Shown here: in pieces, positions 54,895 to 64,000 of the stretch
How the letters are laid out: the number at the start of each line of letters is the position of its first letter
How positions within the stretch are numbered: the first letter of the stretch is position 1
Source of the DNA: Gracilaria gracilis
Lineage: Eukaryota; Rhodophyta; Florideophyceae; Gracilariales; Gracilariaceae
Direction of reading: 5' to 3'
DNA length: 64,000 nucleotides
Assembly (NCBI GenBank): GCA_030374805.1
Contig: JARGSG010000218.1
Span: 806,001 to 870,000, forward strand
The notes under the pieces: generated by a model
Database searches by the model: none
What the model was told of the DNA's origin: nothing
The model's input: only the letters and a program-made list of their open reading frames with translations
Made by a program: the position numbers and the translations under genes

Positions 54895-55291
54895 TGTTGA
54901 TGCCGAAAGGCAATAGCGCCTACGTTGCGACCATAGAGCAGAGTAGTTCTGTGGGTGACGTCAGGTTACAGAACGCATATGCGCAGCAATTATACGGAGT
55001 GCAACGTATATAAAATACAAAGGAGTGTAGAAATGCCAGGTACGAAGAATCTGGACCAGATAGTAACTCTGGTTCGGCAACCTGACGTCAGAGTCCACCC
55101 ATACATTTTGTCACCTTCCTAGGAGCACGCCCGGACGAGGCTATAAAAGACCTGAATCAGCTGCAAAGGCAGCGGATTCAGAGGCATCCTTGGAGGGACT
55201 TCCAAGGTACTTTGTGCCTATTCTCTCGCCTCTGCTGAGTCTACCGCGCGACTGCAACCGAGTGCTCTACGCCCTCCCGTTCTGATTAACA
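54895..55291 (+). repeat. 3' LTR of Gypsy G6
   Basis: 397 bp, preceded by a short purine run (ATGGGGGA) and followed by TGCAG. Confidence 0.92.
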
Positions 55292-55296
55292 TGCAG

Positions 55297-56228
55297 ACAA
55301 GAGTCTACAAACGACTTGATGTCCTTATCCATTGACGTCCAATAGAAATGCGCCTTAGTGGCTGTCAGAGTCACATTAAAAGCCCTGTGACCTCCGTGGC
55401 AAGTGTGAGTGGCGATTACGATGCAAAGTTGCAAACTTTCGGCGTCCTTTGGAATCCAGAAGACACTCCTTTTGGTTACGTACGACTTCCGTTGTCTTCG
55501 TGAAACGTGTTGGAGGGGTTTCTATTGAGCTGTTTTGAGCGCGTATGATGTCCTTCAAAGTTGGCCAGTCGAATTTTGCGTCACCTCCAGGGTTGACAGG
55601 GGCAAACATAAGCGCCATAGCTCTCATAACGTTTGACGCTTCCACCTCTCGCGATGATGAAACAGCCTATCGCGTTATTATATCAGCCCAGACGTTCCGC
55701 TCACCGGCCAAGTGCTCCACGACGTATCGGAATGCACTAAGCTTAATGGCCCAGCGCATCAGTTTGCTTGCTGTATGCCTCGCGGTACCTGGATTCCTTC
55801 CGTAAGGATCATACAGGTATACGAGATTGGCGTGATCAGTAAAAATGTTTACCTCGTGACCGACGACGAGGTAATCCAAACGACACATGTCTTCAACAAT
55901 TGCGTACCCCTTCTTTTCGGGTACGGACCAGTTGGCAGCTAATCGTAAGAAAGCCCCCGAGAGAAAGCAGAGAGGTTCGTGTCATTGTTCTTCTGTAGCT
56001 TTGTTGCGGTCTTCGAATGGAACCTGGGTTAGGACTGCAGCCCAGTGTGACTCTGATGCGTCTGTAAAGAAACACATAACGTGGTTCGGCTTCGGGTACG
56101 CAAGCTTGACCGAGGCTGGTAATTGCTGTTTGATATCAGCGAAAGCTGTATCTTGTGCGGCGCCCCATGGGCTGCTGAGAGAGAGATTGTGTAGTGCATT
56201 CTTGGTTCTCATTCCAACCATTGTGTAG
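55297..56228 (-). mobile_element. Gypsy GX 3' part: RNase H and integrase N-terminal region
   Basis: Minus-strand coding of RNase H (MCFFTDASESHWAAVLTQ, IFTDHANLVYLYDPYG, LAGERNVWADI) followed by the start of the integrase module. The piece begins abruptly at about 56.23 kb against plus-strand Raptor-like DNA. It lies directly beyond the G6 target site and is continuous in content with 48545-49791. It has about two smaller breaks. Confidence 0.75.
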
Positions 56229-56918
56229 CACGACATTGAGAATGGGGCGTGCAAAGGATCGTTTGGATTGCCGTCACCGCCCGGGATTGCGGAAGTGGGC
56301 GTGAGCTCAATCGTGTGTCTGAACAGTTTTGGATGCGTGTCGTCGGACGGGGACGTGGCCAACAGCCGGTCAGCGCTGATTCTGGCCGGGGCGTATGACG
56401 GACGGGCGGCTGTATTCAAGTCGGACGTGCACGGGCGACAGTACCGCATCATGAGCACGTTCCAGGCGTGTGGCCAGACGCTGTGGAGCTCGGTGGGCAC
56501 AACGCGCGACTACTATCAGGGCGGGGCGACGGACGGGATGCAAATGGGGATCGGGGTCGGGACGGAGGGCGCGAGCGGAGTGGAGATGAGCTCGACGCCC
56601 GATGCATTCGCAGAGGATGTGCAGCAATCGGGCAATCGACTTTCGCTGTCGTTCGAGCACAGTTCGTCGTATCTGGTGGGGGGCAGGTGCGAGAGGGAGG
56701 TGGTGCGCGTGTGGGAGCTGTGTGCGGAGGGGTGCGTGTGGAAGGTGTGGGTGGGTTACGGGGCGTGGCCCGTCTTCCTCACCGCTGCGGTCTCCATCAA
56801 TCGTCGCCACGCCTCGCAAGCGCTTTCCTCGCCGCGGCAGCACAGCAGCTCGCTGTGTGGGCTGCTGCTCATGATGCTGTTCGTCACCACGCTGAGCGTG
56901 TCGCTGCAACAGCAGTAG
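56229..56918 (+). pseudogene. RPTOR: Raptor relic, part B: further WD40 blades
   Basis: The plus-strand frame from 56229 reads two WD40-type blades: SALILAGAYDGRAAVFKSD, and later SLSFEHSSSYLVGGRCERE followed by VVRVWEL. In human Raptor a blade LLLTATDDGAIRVWKN is followed by GLLMSSGDVRIVRIWD with similar spacing and an intervening TAWQGL-type segment (here STFQACGQTLWSS). The homology is moderate, but the position fits: part A stops within the WD40 region at 36833 next to Gypsy DNA, and this piece starts in the WD40 region next to Gypsy DNA of the same element. After about 56.78 kb the WD pattern fades and a stop follows. The simplest reading is the C-terminal part of the same gene. Confidence 0.55.
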
Positions 56919-57284
56919 CAGCAGTGCAGCATGCGTGAGGTGCGCCCCGCGCAGATCCCGGGCCTGTACCAGAACCTTCCCATGACGCCGTACACGCCGA
57001 TATACCGGGAGCGCCTGCTCTTCTCGAACGGTTGGGTGGGATACTGCGCGCTGGCTAGCTTATAGCGCGAAGCAGACATGGGTTGGCCGAAGCGGTGCGG
57101 AGCAGCCACACGCAGAGCGAAACAGCCACGATTGTGTTTGACAACGGCGTGCGCTTTGAGCGCAACGCGCGCACGCGCTAACAGCGCCAGCCACGTACGC
57201 CACGCCGCCGCGCTGTGTGCTACACCGCCGTGTTGTGTGCTACGCCACCGCGCACAAATAGCGCTCGTTTCTGAAGCACCGCGC

Positions 57285-57822
57285 GACGAGCAGGCATGCA
57301 GCGCCACGCCTTCCTTTGCTCCTGATGGTACGCCGCGCACCGTCGTTCATCGTCGATCGCACGCGCTTCTGAGAGAGAGCCGATCAGCGCGCTGCGTTGG
57401 CGCGCGCGCGCACCATCCGTGACGCGCAGCCAAGTGGTCGCGCGCCATCGACGGCCTGCCTCGAGAGCGCTTCTCCATGCGCGTGCAGCCACGAAGGGAG
57501 TCGCGATGAAGGCTGCAGAGACAAGCTTCGGGCGCGTGCAACATCCGCGTGGCGATGCGCTGCAACAGCCGATGACGGCACCGATGCTTGTGCAGAACAA
57601 AGGGCGGTTGTCGTTTCATCCCGTACCACTGGCGTCACTCACTACGCCAGACGGCACCACACGTGTCCACTCGTTATCGGGACCTGAATGGAATACGGTC
57701 AACGCCAAACTCAAATGGGGCGCGGCGCAGTTGTTTGCGAGCCTTGGTTTGGACGTCAAGATGGCTACGTGCAACACGGACTGCATCCGTTCCTAGCGAT
57801 GCGCGCCCTGCCGTCGCAGGAT
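57285..57822 (+). repeat. 538-bp direct repeat, copy 1
   Basis: Matches 59214-59751 over 538 bp with one difference seen by eye. GC-rich (GCGCGCGCG runs). It contains protein-like frames (LVQNKGRLSFHPVPLASLTT) that I cannot assign. It directly precedes the LTR of element G7. Confidence 0.85.
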
Positions 57823-58074
57823 GTAACACACTAGTACTACTTTAAGCTTCTCGATACACTGCTGTCTCTATTTAGTCACAACTAGCATTGCGCGTGACAC
57901 TACAAGCTACGTCGCGTCGAATCTGTAGTTACACTCCTCCGCGAGCGAGTGTGTTCAGCGCAGTATAAAGACAGCGGTGTGCTCTGCCTCGTCCTCCTCT
58001 CGAGAGACAAGCAGTGGCCACCACCCTTCACCTGTATTCACCTTCGATCTGACATCTCGTCTCTTTGTATTACA
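57822..58074 (+). repeat. 5' LTR of G7 (253 bp)
   Basis: TGTAA and TTACA ends, TATA-like GTATAAAG near 57962, and a primer site TGGTAGCATC directly after. Confidence 0.65.
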
Positions 58075-59213
58075 ATTGGTAGCATCATCTTACGTTCCTC
58101 ACCGCTGGAACACCGCCCTCTAAACCATGCCGCTGGCTTGTCAGTCCAAACTGGGCCGCCGGAACACTCCGACAGCTTCGTCCCACCAGAGTGCTTCCCA
58201 TCATTCCGGTTCACACCCGACGACTCCCCCGACACAGCCTTCCGTGCATCACCCCTCAAACAATGGTTCAGGCTCGGCTCACTCCGCTCCGCAACCCCTG
58301 CCTCCTCCAACTCTGCCATCTGCGCACCAACAATCGAACCCTGTTCCTGTCTCCGCAACCTCGCAACCTTCGGTGCATGCGAACCTACCTACACAGCCAA
58401 CTCGGTCCGAATCTGTACCTACCTCAGAGGCTCCGGTGGGGAACACAGCAGCCATCAATTTGGTTTCCACACATTCTTCACCGCAGGTAGCAGCAACGAA
58501 ACTCTTGTCAATGATACAGGAACAGCAGCAAACCATGTCTATGGTTGTCGCTCAACTCAACACGCTTCAGAACCGCCTCGAAGCACCTCCCAGGTTACCA
58601 TCCCCACCCTCACTGCCGCCGCGACGTAATCCGGAGAGTGCAGTGCGGCCAAACACTTCCACACCTGGTTCTTCCACATCCCTCCTACAGGTCCTGAAGT
58701 CCTCAAATTTCTCGACCTATCATGGACGAGACAGCGAGCGCACGTCCATTAAGGTAAGATCATTCATATCCAACGTGCGAAAGGTAACATCTCTCTGTCC
58801 GTCCATCACCGATACACAGGAGGTCCACATTGCCTCTTGTCTTCTGCGCGACAACGCAGACAATTGGTACGCACGTTCGATTCGCGATGGAAACCCGATC
58901 GCCACTCTCGATGAACTCCAAGCTGCTATGCTCGGTGAGTTCGTCCCCGCCAACGAAACAGCTCTTGCGCGTGTCCAATTGATTCGCTTGCGTTTCAGCG
59001 ATGGATCTCTTGAGAGCCATATCACGAAGTTCCGCCAGCTTGTAGATATCTGCGACACTCCTGTTTCAGAAGCGTTTACTTTCTTTCAGCTATCACTACC
59101 AGTCTTGTTCAAGAAGAAGTTGTCCATCCGCTTCCCTGACGGCCACCCTCCTAGCATGTCTGAAGTCTACAACTACGTTCGTACCATCTATATCTCTGAG
59201 AAGTGGAACGAAG
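57822..59213 (+). mobile_element. Gypsy-type LTR element G7, 5' LTR and gag only
   Basis: LTR 57822-58074 (TGTAACAC to GTATTACA), then after two bases a TGGTAGCATC primer site of initiator-tRNA 3'-end type, then gag from MPLACQSKLGRR (58127). Gag has a Pro/Ser-rich N terminus and a Retrotrans_gag core (NWYARSIRDGNPIATLDEL, HITKFRQLVDICDTP). The rest of the element and the second LTR are absent, and a direct repeat of its left flank starts where it ends. Broken. The relation to the flanking repeat suggests rearrangement after insertion. Confidence 0.75.
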
Positions 59214-59751
59214 GACGAGCAGGCATGCAGCGCCACGCCTTCCTTTGCTCCTGATGGTACGCCGCGCACCGTCGTTCATCGTCGATCGCACGCGCTTCTG
59301 AGAGAGAGCCGATCAGCGCGCTGCGTTGGCGCGCGCGCGCACCATCCGTGACGCGCAGCCAAGTGGTCGCGCGCCATCGACGGCCTGCCTCGAGAGCGCT
59401 TCTCCATGCGCGTGCAGCCACGAAGGGAGTCGCGATGAAGGCTGCAGAGACAAGCTTCGGGCGCGTGCAACATCCGCGTGGCGATGCGCTGCAACAGCCG
59501 ATGACGGCACCGATGCTTGTGCAGAACAAAGGGCGGTTGTCGTTTCATCCCGTACCACTGGCGTCACTCACTACGCCAGACGGCACCACACGTGTCCACT
59601 CGTTATCGGGACCTGAATGGAATACGGTCAACGCCAAACTCAAATGGGGCGCGGCGCAGTTGTTTGCGAGCCTTGGTTTGGACGTCAAGATGGCTACGTG
59701 CAACACGGACTGCATCCGTTTCTAGCGATGCGCGCCCTGCCGTCGCAGGAT
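59214..59751 (+). repeat. 538-bp direct repeat, copy 2
   Basis: Near-identical to 57285-57822. It starts directly at the end of the G7 gag fragment and runs on into different GC-rich DNA. Confidence 0.85.
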
Positions 59752-60530
59752 CTCCTCACGGCTGCGCTGGGCAGGAAGGAAGTAGTGCGCAGCATGAGTG
59801 ATGGGTTACGGTGTATCATCATGTCGCCTCTCGATATGTGCCAACTGCACAACACGCTACGCACAAACTAATGCGTGAGTTGACCGATGGAATACTTCTG
59901 CACCACGGCGTTAAGGCAGGCGTGCAACAGCGGCCCAAAAAGGGGAACGAAACGTGTTAAGACGCGTTCATGCGAACCGAGAGCGAGCACAACAGCCAGC
60001 GTGTGGTGTTGTACATTCAGGGCAGCGACTGCGTACGCTCGCGTACGCAGCTCACACAAGTAGTGGCAAAGCATGGATCGCACGGCAGAGTTTGCAGTCT
60101 CGCGATCGCCAGCCTCTACCATGGCGAATCATTGGAGTACCATGGATTGTTTAGCATGCAAGCCGTCGCCCACACCGCGATTCCACGCGCGCTGCTAGGA
60201 AGCAGTGCCTCAAAACGAGGTGTTACGCGCGATGCTGGACGGCATGGGCGTTGTGGTGGGCGGCCAGCCGTCCGAACTGGCCGAGTGTGGCAAGGCGCTC
60301 CGTCTGACGGAAAAAACTGCCACCGATATGCGAGCGCGGGATGACATACTGTGTGGCTCGCAACTCAATGCCAGCTGCGGCTGTGGCACGTGCGGCGGGG
60401 GCGCTTATGGTGATGGAGGAAATTGAAGTGGATATGGTGGAGAAGGTGAGGCTGGTACCGCCTCCGGCTACACTGGCGTTAATGGCGGCAGCTGTTACGG
60501 TGATCGCGATCTCGAATCAGGGCTGAAGTG
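59752..60530 (+). other. GC-rich decayed coding DNA of unknown origin
   Basis: Several short plus-strand frames with protein-like character follow each other in different frames (ALPSQDLLTAALGRKEVVRS, then LYIQGSDCVRSRTQLTQVV, then NEVLRAMLDGMGVVVGGQPS, then AECGKALRLTEKT). They look like one gene broken by frame changes. I do not recognise it. With part B of Raptor and the 538-bp repeat it forms a GC-rich island unlike the AT-rich surroundings. Confidence 0.35.
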
Positions 60531-60599
60531 AGTCGAGTGGGGTGAAGCCACCTAGAACGCCGTCCCTAAGGTTGACAAAAGCTTTTACACGGAGAGAGT

Positions 60600-62120
60600 T
60601 ACATGGAAGCAAAACGTATCACGGGAATACTGTACGACACTTCTGTCGTATACATTCCAGTTGCTGCCGGCTGTACACACTTCTGATCTTGTTCCGACCG
60701 ACTACACGGACGCGGTAATTAACAAGGTGGCATGCCAAGCTCAGAAGACGTCCTCTCTTGTAATGGTTCGCGGGCAGAGTTCTTGTCAAACGACGGAAGG
60801 GGGCCTTCAAACCTCGCACACCGCATTCTGCGCTCTGGCGCTCACTTGGATATATTCGTTGCAACGCTAGCTCGATGGCAGCGCAGCTGTTCGATATGGG
60901 CATTGAACGCATTTCGTTCTTCTTTCTAGCTCGGACAACTTTTCCACATGTTGTCCTCGTATGATTAACGAAGGCGCTGTCTCCAAGAACAGCAAATCCA
61001 GGCGGAGTGTTCACATCTAATATCAAGTAAGGCCAGTATAAACCGGACAAATATGCTAACTTGCTGTCATGCCAACTTCCAGGGTAGTTGACGCAAGCAT
61101 GAATAATTTCGCCTTTGAAGTTCCATACAAGAATATTGGTGGCTTCGACGTGCTGATTCATGGCATTTTAAAAGGCGTTCTGTGTGTCAAAATCTTCAAA
61201 GCCGGGACAAGGAAGTCTTGCTCCATCACTAACGGCAAACACCGCACGAAGAGCATAACCATGCACTCTGTTTTTTCCCAGCAACTCCGCAGACTCGGTC
61301 ATTTCATGTTCCGTTGGCCACCGCATTTCAAATTGGCGGTGTTTTTCATACAGTATCATATACCAGAGAACATCTAATGCGTAGTTCAGCCATTCTGAAA
61401 TCGAAATAGGTGTAACACCAAATATTGGACACAAAGCGTATTCTACATCAGCTGTTTTCATGTACCACAACGCCATGCCGAGAAGGTACGCTGTGCATAA
61501 TAATTGTTTTCTGCCTTTCCTGCTCCCACAGACTCGAAACGGAGAACCTTTGTAGATCTTTGTACGGGCATCTAGAAACCAAGGAAGAAGTGCAGAAAAG
61601 AAATTTGAGCGAGGAAAACTCGTGGCAGCTACAAATTATGTTTCAATGCCGTCATGAAAGAGCTTTTGCCATACAATTATGAATGTGCGCGGCCGAATAA
61701 TTCCGCTGCTTCAAAACTTTGCGTTGGGTGCGTACTTTAATTTGAGCGTGTGAGAGTGCTTCTTGTGGTGCTTGTAGTAGAAATATTTTAAGAGATGAAC
61801 AGCGACTGTACTGACAAGAATAACAGTGGGTTCGAAATCGATAGGCGTAGATGACATGAGGAAATTGTTTTGGTTCGGTGTGGCAAGCAGTGTGGAAGGA
61901 AGTTGTGGTTTGTGGTAGCCTATATCTCGAATTCTTTTTTTGAGTAAAGATGCCTGCCACTTACGTGAAAGTTGCCTGTTGCCCACATTTGGAACATTGG
62001 ATAGGGTCCCGCTTACCCTATCCAGAGTCCCAAAGAAAGGCAACAAGAGCGTCTACGTGCCGCCATTTGATTTGCGCAGCAGGTAGAAGTTTGGAACGAT
62101 AGGTATTTTCGGATTCTCCC
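60600..62120 (-). mobile_element. PIF/Harbinger-like DNA transposon relic
   Basis: Contains a broken Harbinger transposase on minus and ends on the right with the TGGAACGATAGG to GGATTCTCCC motif (62092-62120) shared with 41986-42014. A hairpin (GGATAGGGT near 62000 with ACCCTATCC) lies near that end. The left end was not found, so the left limit is approximate. Confidence 0.6.
60619..61545 (-). pseudogene. Harbinger transposase (DDE_Tnp_4), broken
   Basis: The frame enters as SPFRVCGSRKGRKQLLC, then FGVTPISISEWLNYALDVLW (typical N-terminal part) and the first Asp region AVSDGARLPCPGF. An in-frame TAA at 61166-61168 splits the frame just after DTQNAF. It resumes with VEATNILVWNFKGEIIHACV, the second Asp in NYPGSWHDSKLA, LGDSAF, and the Glu region RQSAECGVRGLKAPFRRL. 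The stop disrupts an otherwise continuous, well-conserved frame. No ATG is evident at the 5' end. Confidence 0.8.
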
Positions 62121-62470
62121 ACTATAGCTTTGTACAGCACTAATATGGATGTCTACTTCGGTGTATCTCCAAATGAATGCATGCAAGGTTGTTTTTCCTG
62201 CTATCATAGTGATCCATTGTAGGGTCGGTGTCCAGAACGAAGACAAAATGCGCCCTGACACGGCGCATATTTTTATTTATATTTTGCCCGGTAATACTTT
62301 TTCCAAATAAAAAAGAGGGCATTCTAAATATACACGAGTGAAAAGTTTGTACTGCCTAAGAACAGCTTGCTCCTGTTTTGAAACACGTTTTGCCTTGAGA
62401 AAAACGCTTGATTAGCTCTAAACCAGCCCAGCCCCTTTGTTAGTAGGAGCTTTGCTATATTAAACCTTCT
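62121..62470. repeat. single-arm relative of the foldback element
   Basis: Shares a run of motifs with 27880-28140: TGCGCC...GGCGCA hairpin remnants, GGCATTCTAAATATA, AACAGCTTGCT, GCTTGATTAGCTCTA and TAGTAGGAGCTTTGCTAT. No inverted partner is nearby. It adjoins the Harbinger end. Confidence 0.55.
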
Positions 62471-63503
62471 CAAAACGCTTTGTTCTCGTTTCGTTTGCGT
62501 TTGCACGCCACTTACGCTACACTTGTAGAAAGTTTATTCTTCCTCCTCTCCCTCTAATTCCAGCAAACGAAAAATATTCCTTTCCCACTTTCCTTCACGT
62601 TGGTACGACATCCTTAGCGAAACTCATTTCAGCACACATCAACACAACAGCTCATCACGACGCTCGACTCATGCACCCTAAACAAGTCGATCAAACCAAT
62701 TCAGGAGTAAAATCCACTTTCTACGTATCATCCCACATCACACAACCCCCATCCTTGCAAACAAAACGCTGGACACTCTCAACCTCAATTCTTGCACCGG
62801 CACAGTGACGATGTCGTCATCATCTCATATAGTGGTACATAGCGCAAAACCTGTATTATCTTCATTTTTCAGATGGCCCAAAGGTAGCCTGGGGGAAGTT
62901 GTTATCCTTTTTGTCACCTGGCGTCTCTAGATGCTCTTGCTCTTGATAAAACGTAACTGATTCGTATAAGCTATTGCATTCTCTCACTTCCCAGCTCGCA
63001 TTTTGATTTCTTACCCATTACTGTCGGCCGAGACAGGGATCAGATATTGCAGTCGCGCTACGCGTACGCTCGCTTGCGGAGGCAAAGCAAAGGAACAGGC
63101 ACAAGACCCCAGATCTCCTTCCGAGGATGCCCCCGATTCCGGTGCGGGAGCAACCGGGGCAAGTATTTATTCTGCCTCGTCCGGGAACTACCTCTTTGTG
63201 TTGACTCTACTGTCAGGTTCCCAAAGTGGAAACAACCCGGTTGTTTCCCGCCATCCAGGTTCTGCTGTGGCTTTCGATTACAGTACTTCCAAATAGGTTT
63301 ATACGCTGAGCTACCTACGATCGTTGTGCATATGCGTCCCGCTAGTATGTAATTTGAAACAAGTGCTTTTATTCCTGACAAGAATTGCACTAGTAATTAC
63401 GAATCGTCTAATTTCTGACGAAGGCGCTTTTCCCGCTATTCCCGGGACGATAGTGCTCTAGGTCCGCATCCCTGGATTGGAAACAGTGGAAAATATCCAC
63501 CGA
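62471..63503. other. non-coding stretch
   Basis: C/T-rich at the start (62520-62600), then unremarkable. Overlapping frames at 63003-63390 lack recognisable motifs. Presumably the 3' flank of the gene at 63504. Confidence 0.4.
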
Positions 63504-64000
63504 CTAGTTGTCCAGACCGAAACAAGCGGCGCTAGCAAGGCTGCGCCATGAGTTGTGTCCCGGTGTGCAGTTTGGGACGTCACAGTCTATTTCTCTGGGA
63601 CTGCGATCCTTTCGCAACGAACCGGTATCCAGAACAAAATTACTATCCTCGCTGTTTCTGAAGTCGTCCCAGTACCCGCATCCACCCACACAGAAATCGG
63701 TACCACTGTTAGGAATCAACGTCTGCCAGAATTTCCCGCCTGTGCAGCCTCGATGATATGCACCATGAGCAATCTTTCCAATGTACACCACAGCTCGACT
63801 TCCATGCATTTCTGCGCCTCTTCCAGGTTCCCTGAAATAGTAGCCGTTGTGTTGATTGTATCTAACTCGTGCAACGGGACCAGATGCCCCAAGCGTCCAG
63901 ATCTGAACGTATTCATTGTCGTTGCCATGACGACCACCGCCGAAAAGCTGGTTGACGCAACCTTTTTGCCACCCGTACCACAGGTTGAACTGATACACAG
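63504..64000 (-). CDS. Vps62/DUF946-like protein, C-terminal part (continues right of the window)
   Basis: An open minus-strand frame enters from the window edge and ends at a stop at 63504. Visible residues include NEYVQIWTLGASGPVARVRY, NGYYFRE, then AVVYIGKIAHGAYHRGC and CGYWDDFRNSEDSNFVLDTG. In the Vps62/DUF946 group a DWE-like strand is followed by a 'hPVVYVa.GSHa.Y' block and a Cys-bearing Gly-Tyr motif, which fits (assignment from memory). Eight Cys in about 165 residues suggest a secreted or vacuolar protein. Intact as far as seen. Function uncertain. Confidence 0.5.
   Translation of the reverse strand, partial: VYQFNLWYGWQKGCVNQLFGGGRHGNDNEYVQIWTLGASGPVARVRYNQHNGYYFREPGRGAEMHGSRAVVYIGKIAHGAYHRGCTGGKFWQTLIPNSGTDFCVGGCGYWDDFRNSEDSNFVLDTGSLRKDRSPREIDCDVPNCTPGHNSWRSLASAACFGLDN

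Larger units (their letters stand above)
49797..55291 (+). mobile_element. Gypsy-type LTR retrotransposon G6, very young, nearly whole
   Basis: Element of 5495 bp with 397-bp LTRs (49797-50193, 54895-55291) that look identical by eye, flanked by TGCAG on both sides (49792-49796, 55292-55296). Parts: gag from MSSYGIVNTIQAPALEG (50238); knuckle of form CX5CX3HX4C (CLNTEECSGIHPISKC, about 51.05 kb); protease (VALGDSGADYSTIS, about 51.25 kb); RT (about 51.9-52.6 kb); RNase H (YTDHANLVYIYDPYGR, about 53.1 kb); integrase (DQGSHFKNKLM, about 53.9 kb); and chromodomain (LVKWKGFTDEEMDWVDY, about 54.7 kb). About two breaks in the coding part. The youngest insertion in the window; it split GX. Confidence 0.93.

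Noticed and set aside
57220-57640. Overlapping frames on both strands in the 538-bp repeat
   Set aside because: High GC suppresses stops, so several frames stay open. None shows a domain, and they recur only because the DNA is duplicated.
57285-59751. Reading the 538-bp repeats as LTRs of one element
   Set aside because: They lack TG/CA ends, and a proper LTR with its own inverted ends and primer site begins at 57822, at the end of copy 1.

Overview
This window is eukaryotic and consists mostly of transposable elements. About three quarters of the 64 kb can be assigned to LTR retrotransposons (Gypsy and Copia), cut-and-paste DNA transposons (two pogo-like, two piggyBac-like, Harbinger relics) and a long inverted-repeat (foldback) element, many inserted into one another. 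The rest is a broken copy of Raptor (the TOR-complex scaffold), two or three small genes for apparently secreted or membrane proteins, and AT-rich intergenic DNA. Intron-poor reading frames, moderate GC, a plant/alga-like Raptor and dense nested LTR elements suggest a red alga of the Chondrus type. This is an inference from style and I cannot confirm the species.

Layout. 1-2817: 5' part of Gypsy G1 (minus), which cut into an older Gypsy G2 (2818-8890, minus). G2 also holds a pogo-like transposon (4311-6364) with 27-bp terminal inverted repeats and a TA duplication. 8891-16590: AT-rich DNA with a small MITE-like hairpin element, a membrane glycoprotein gene (12058-13173) and a small secreted Cys-rich protein gene (14814-15314). 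16590-28140: a foldback element whose left arm was split by a 4.1-kb piggyBac-like element (16853-20932, TTAA on both sides) and whose centre was split by a whole-looking Copia element (22234-27041). 28433-33724: Gypsy G3 with both LTRs and an ACAAC duplication. 33881-36832: 5' part of Gypsy GX. 36833-40366: Raptor relic, part A (minus). 40876-42014: Myb/SANT-like transposon protein gene and transposon end. 42482-48544: GX 3' LTR, split by a pogo-like element (42860-48491) that itself contains a piggyBac-like element. 48545-49791 and 55297-56228: 3' part of GX (minus), split by the young Gypsy G6 (49797-55291, LTRs identical by eye, TGCAG duplication). 56229 onward: Raptor relic, part B (plus). 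57285-59751: a 538-bp direct duplication flanking the LTR and gag of another Gypsy element (G7). 60600-62120: Harbinger transposase relic. 63504-64000: partial Vps62/DUF946-like gene.

The main structural result is a roughly 19.4-kb inversion with ends near 36.83 and 56.23 kb. Raptor part A runs on the minus strand into the first point and part B runs on the plus strand out of the second. On the outer or opposite sides of the same two points lie the 5' and 3' parts of one Gypsy element (GX), in opposite orientation. Because the GX LTRs differ at only a few of about 430 positions, the inversion is recent.

A second theme is RNA structure in the LTRs. Four LTR families (Copia and three Gypsy) carry a strong stem-loop immediately after the TATA-like box, and three related Gypsy families carry the same 12-bp palindrome where a tRNA primer site is expected.
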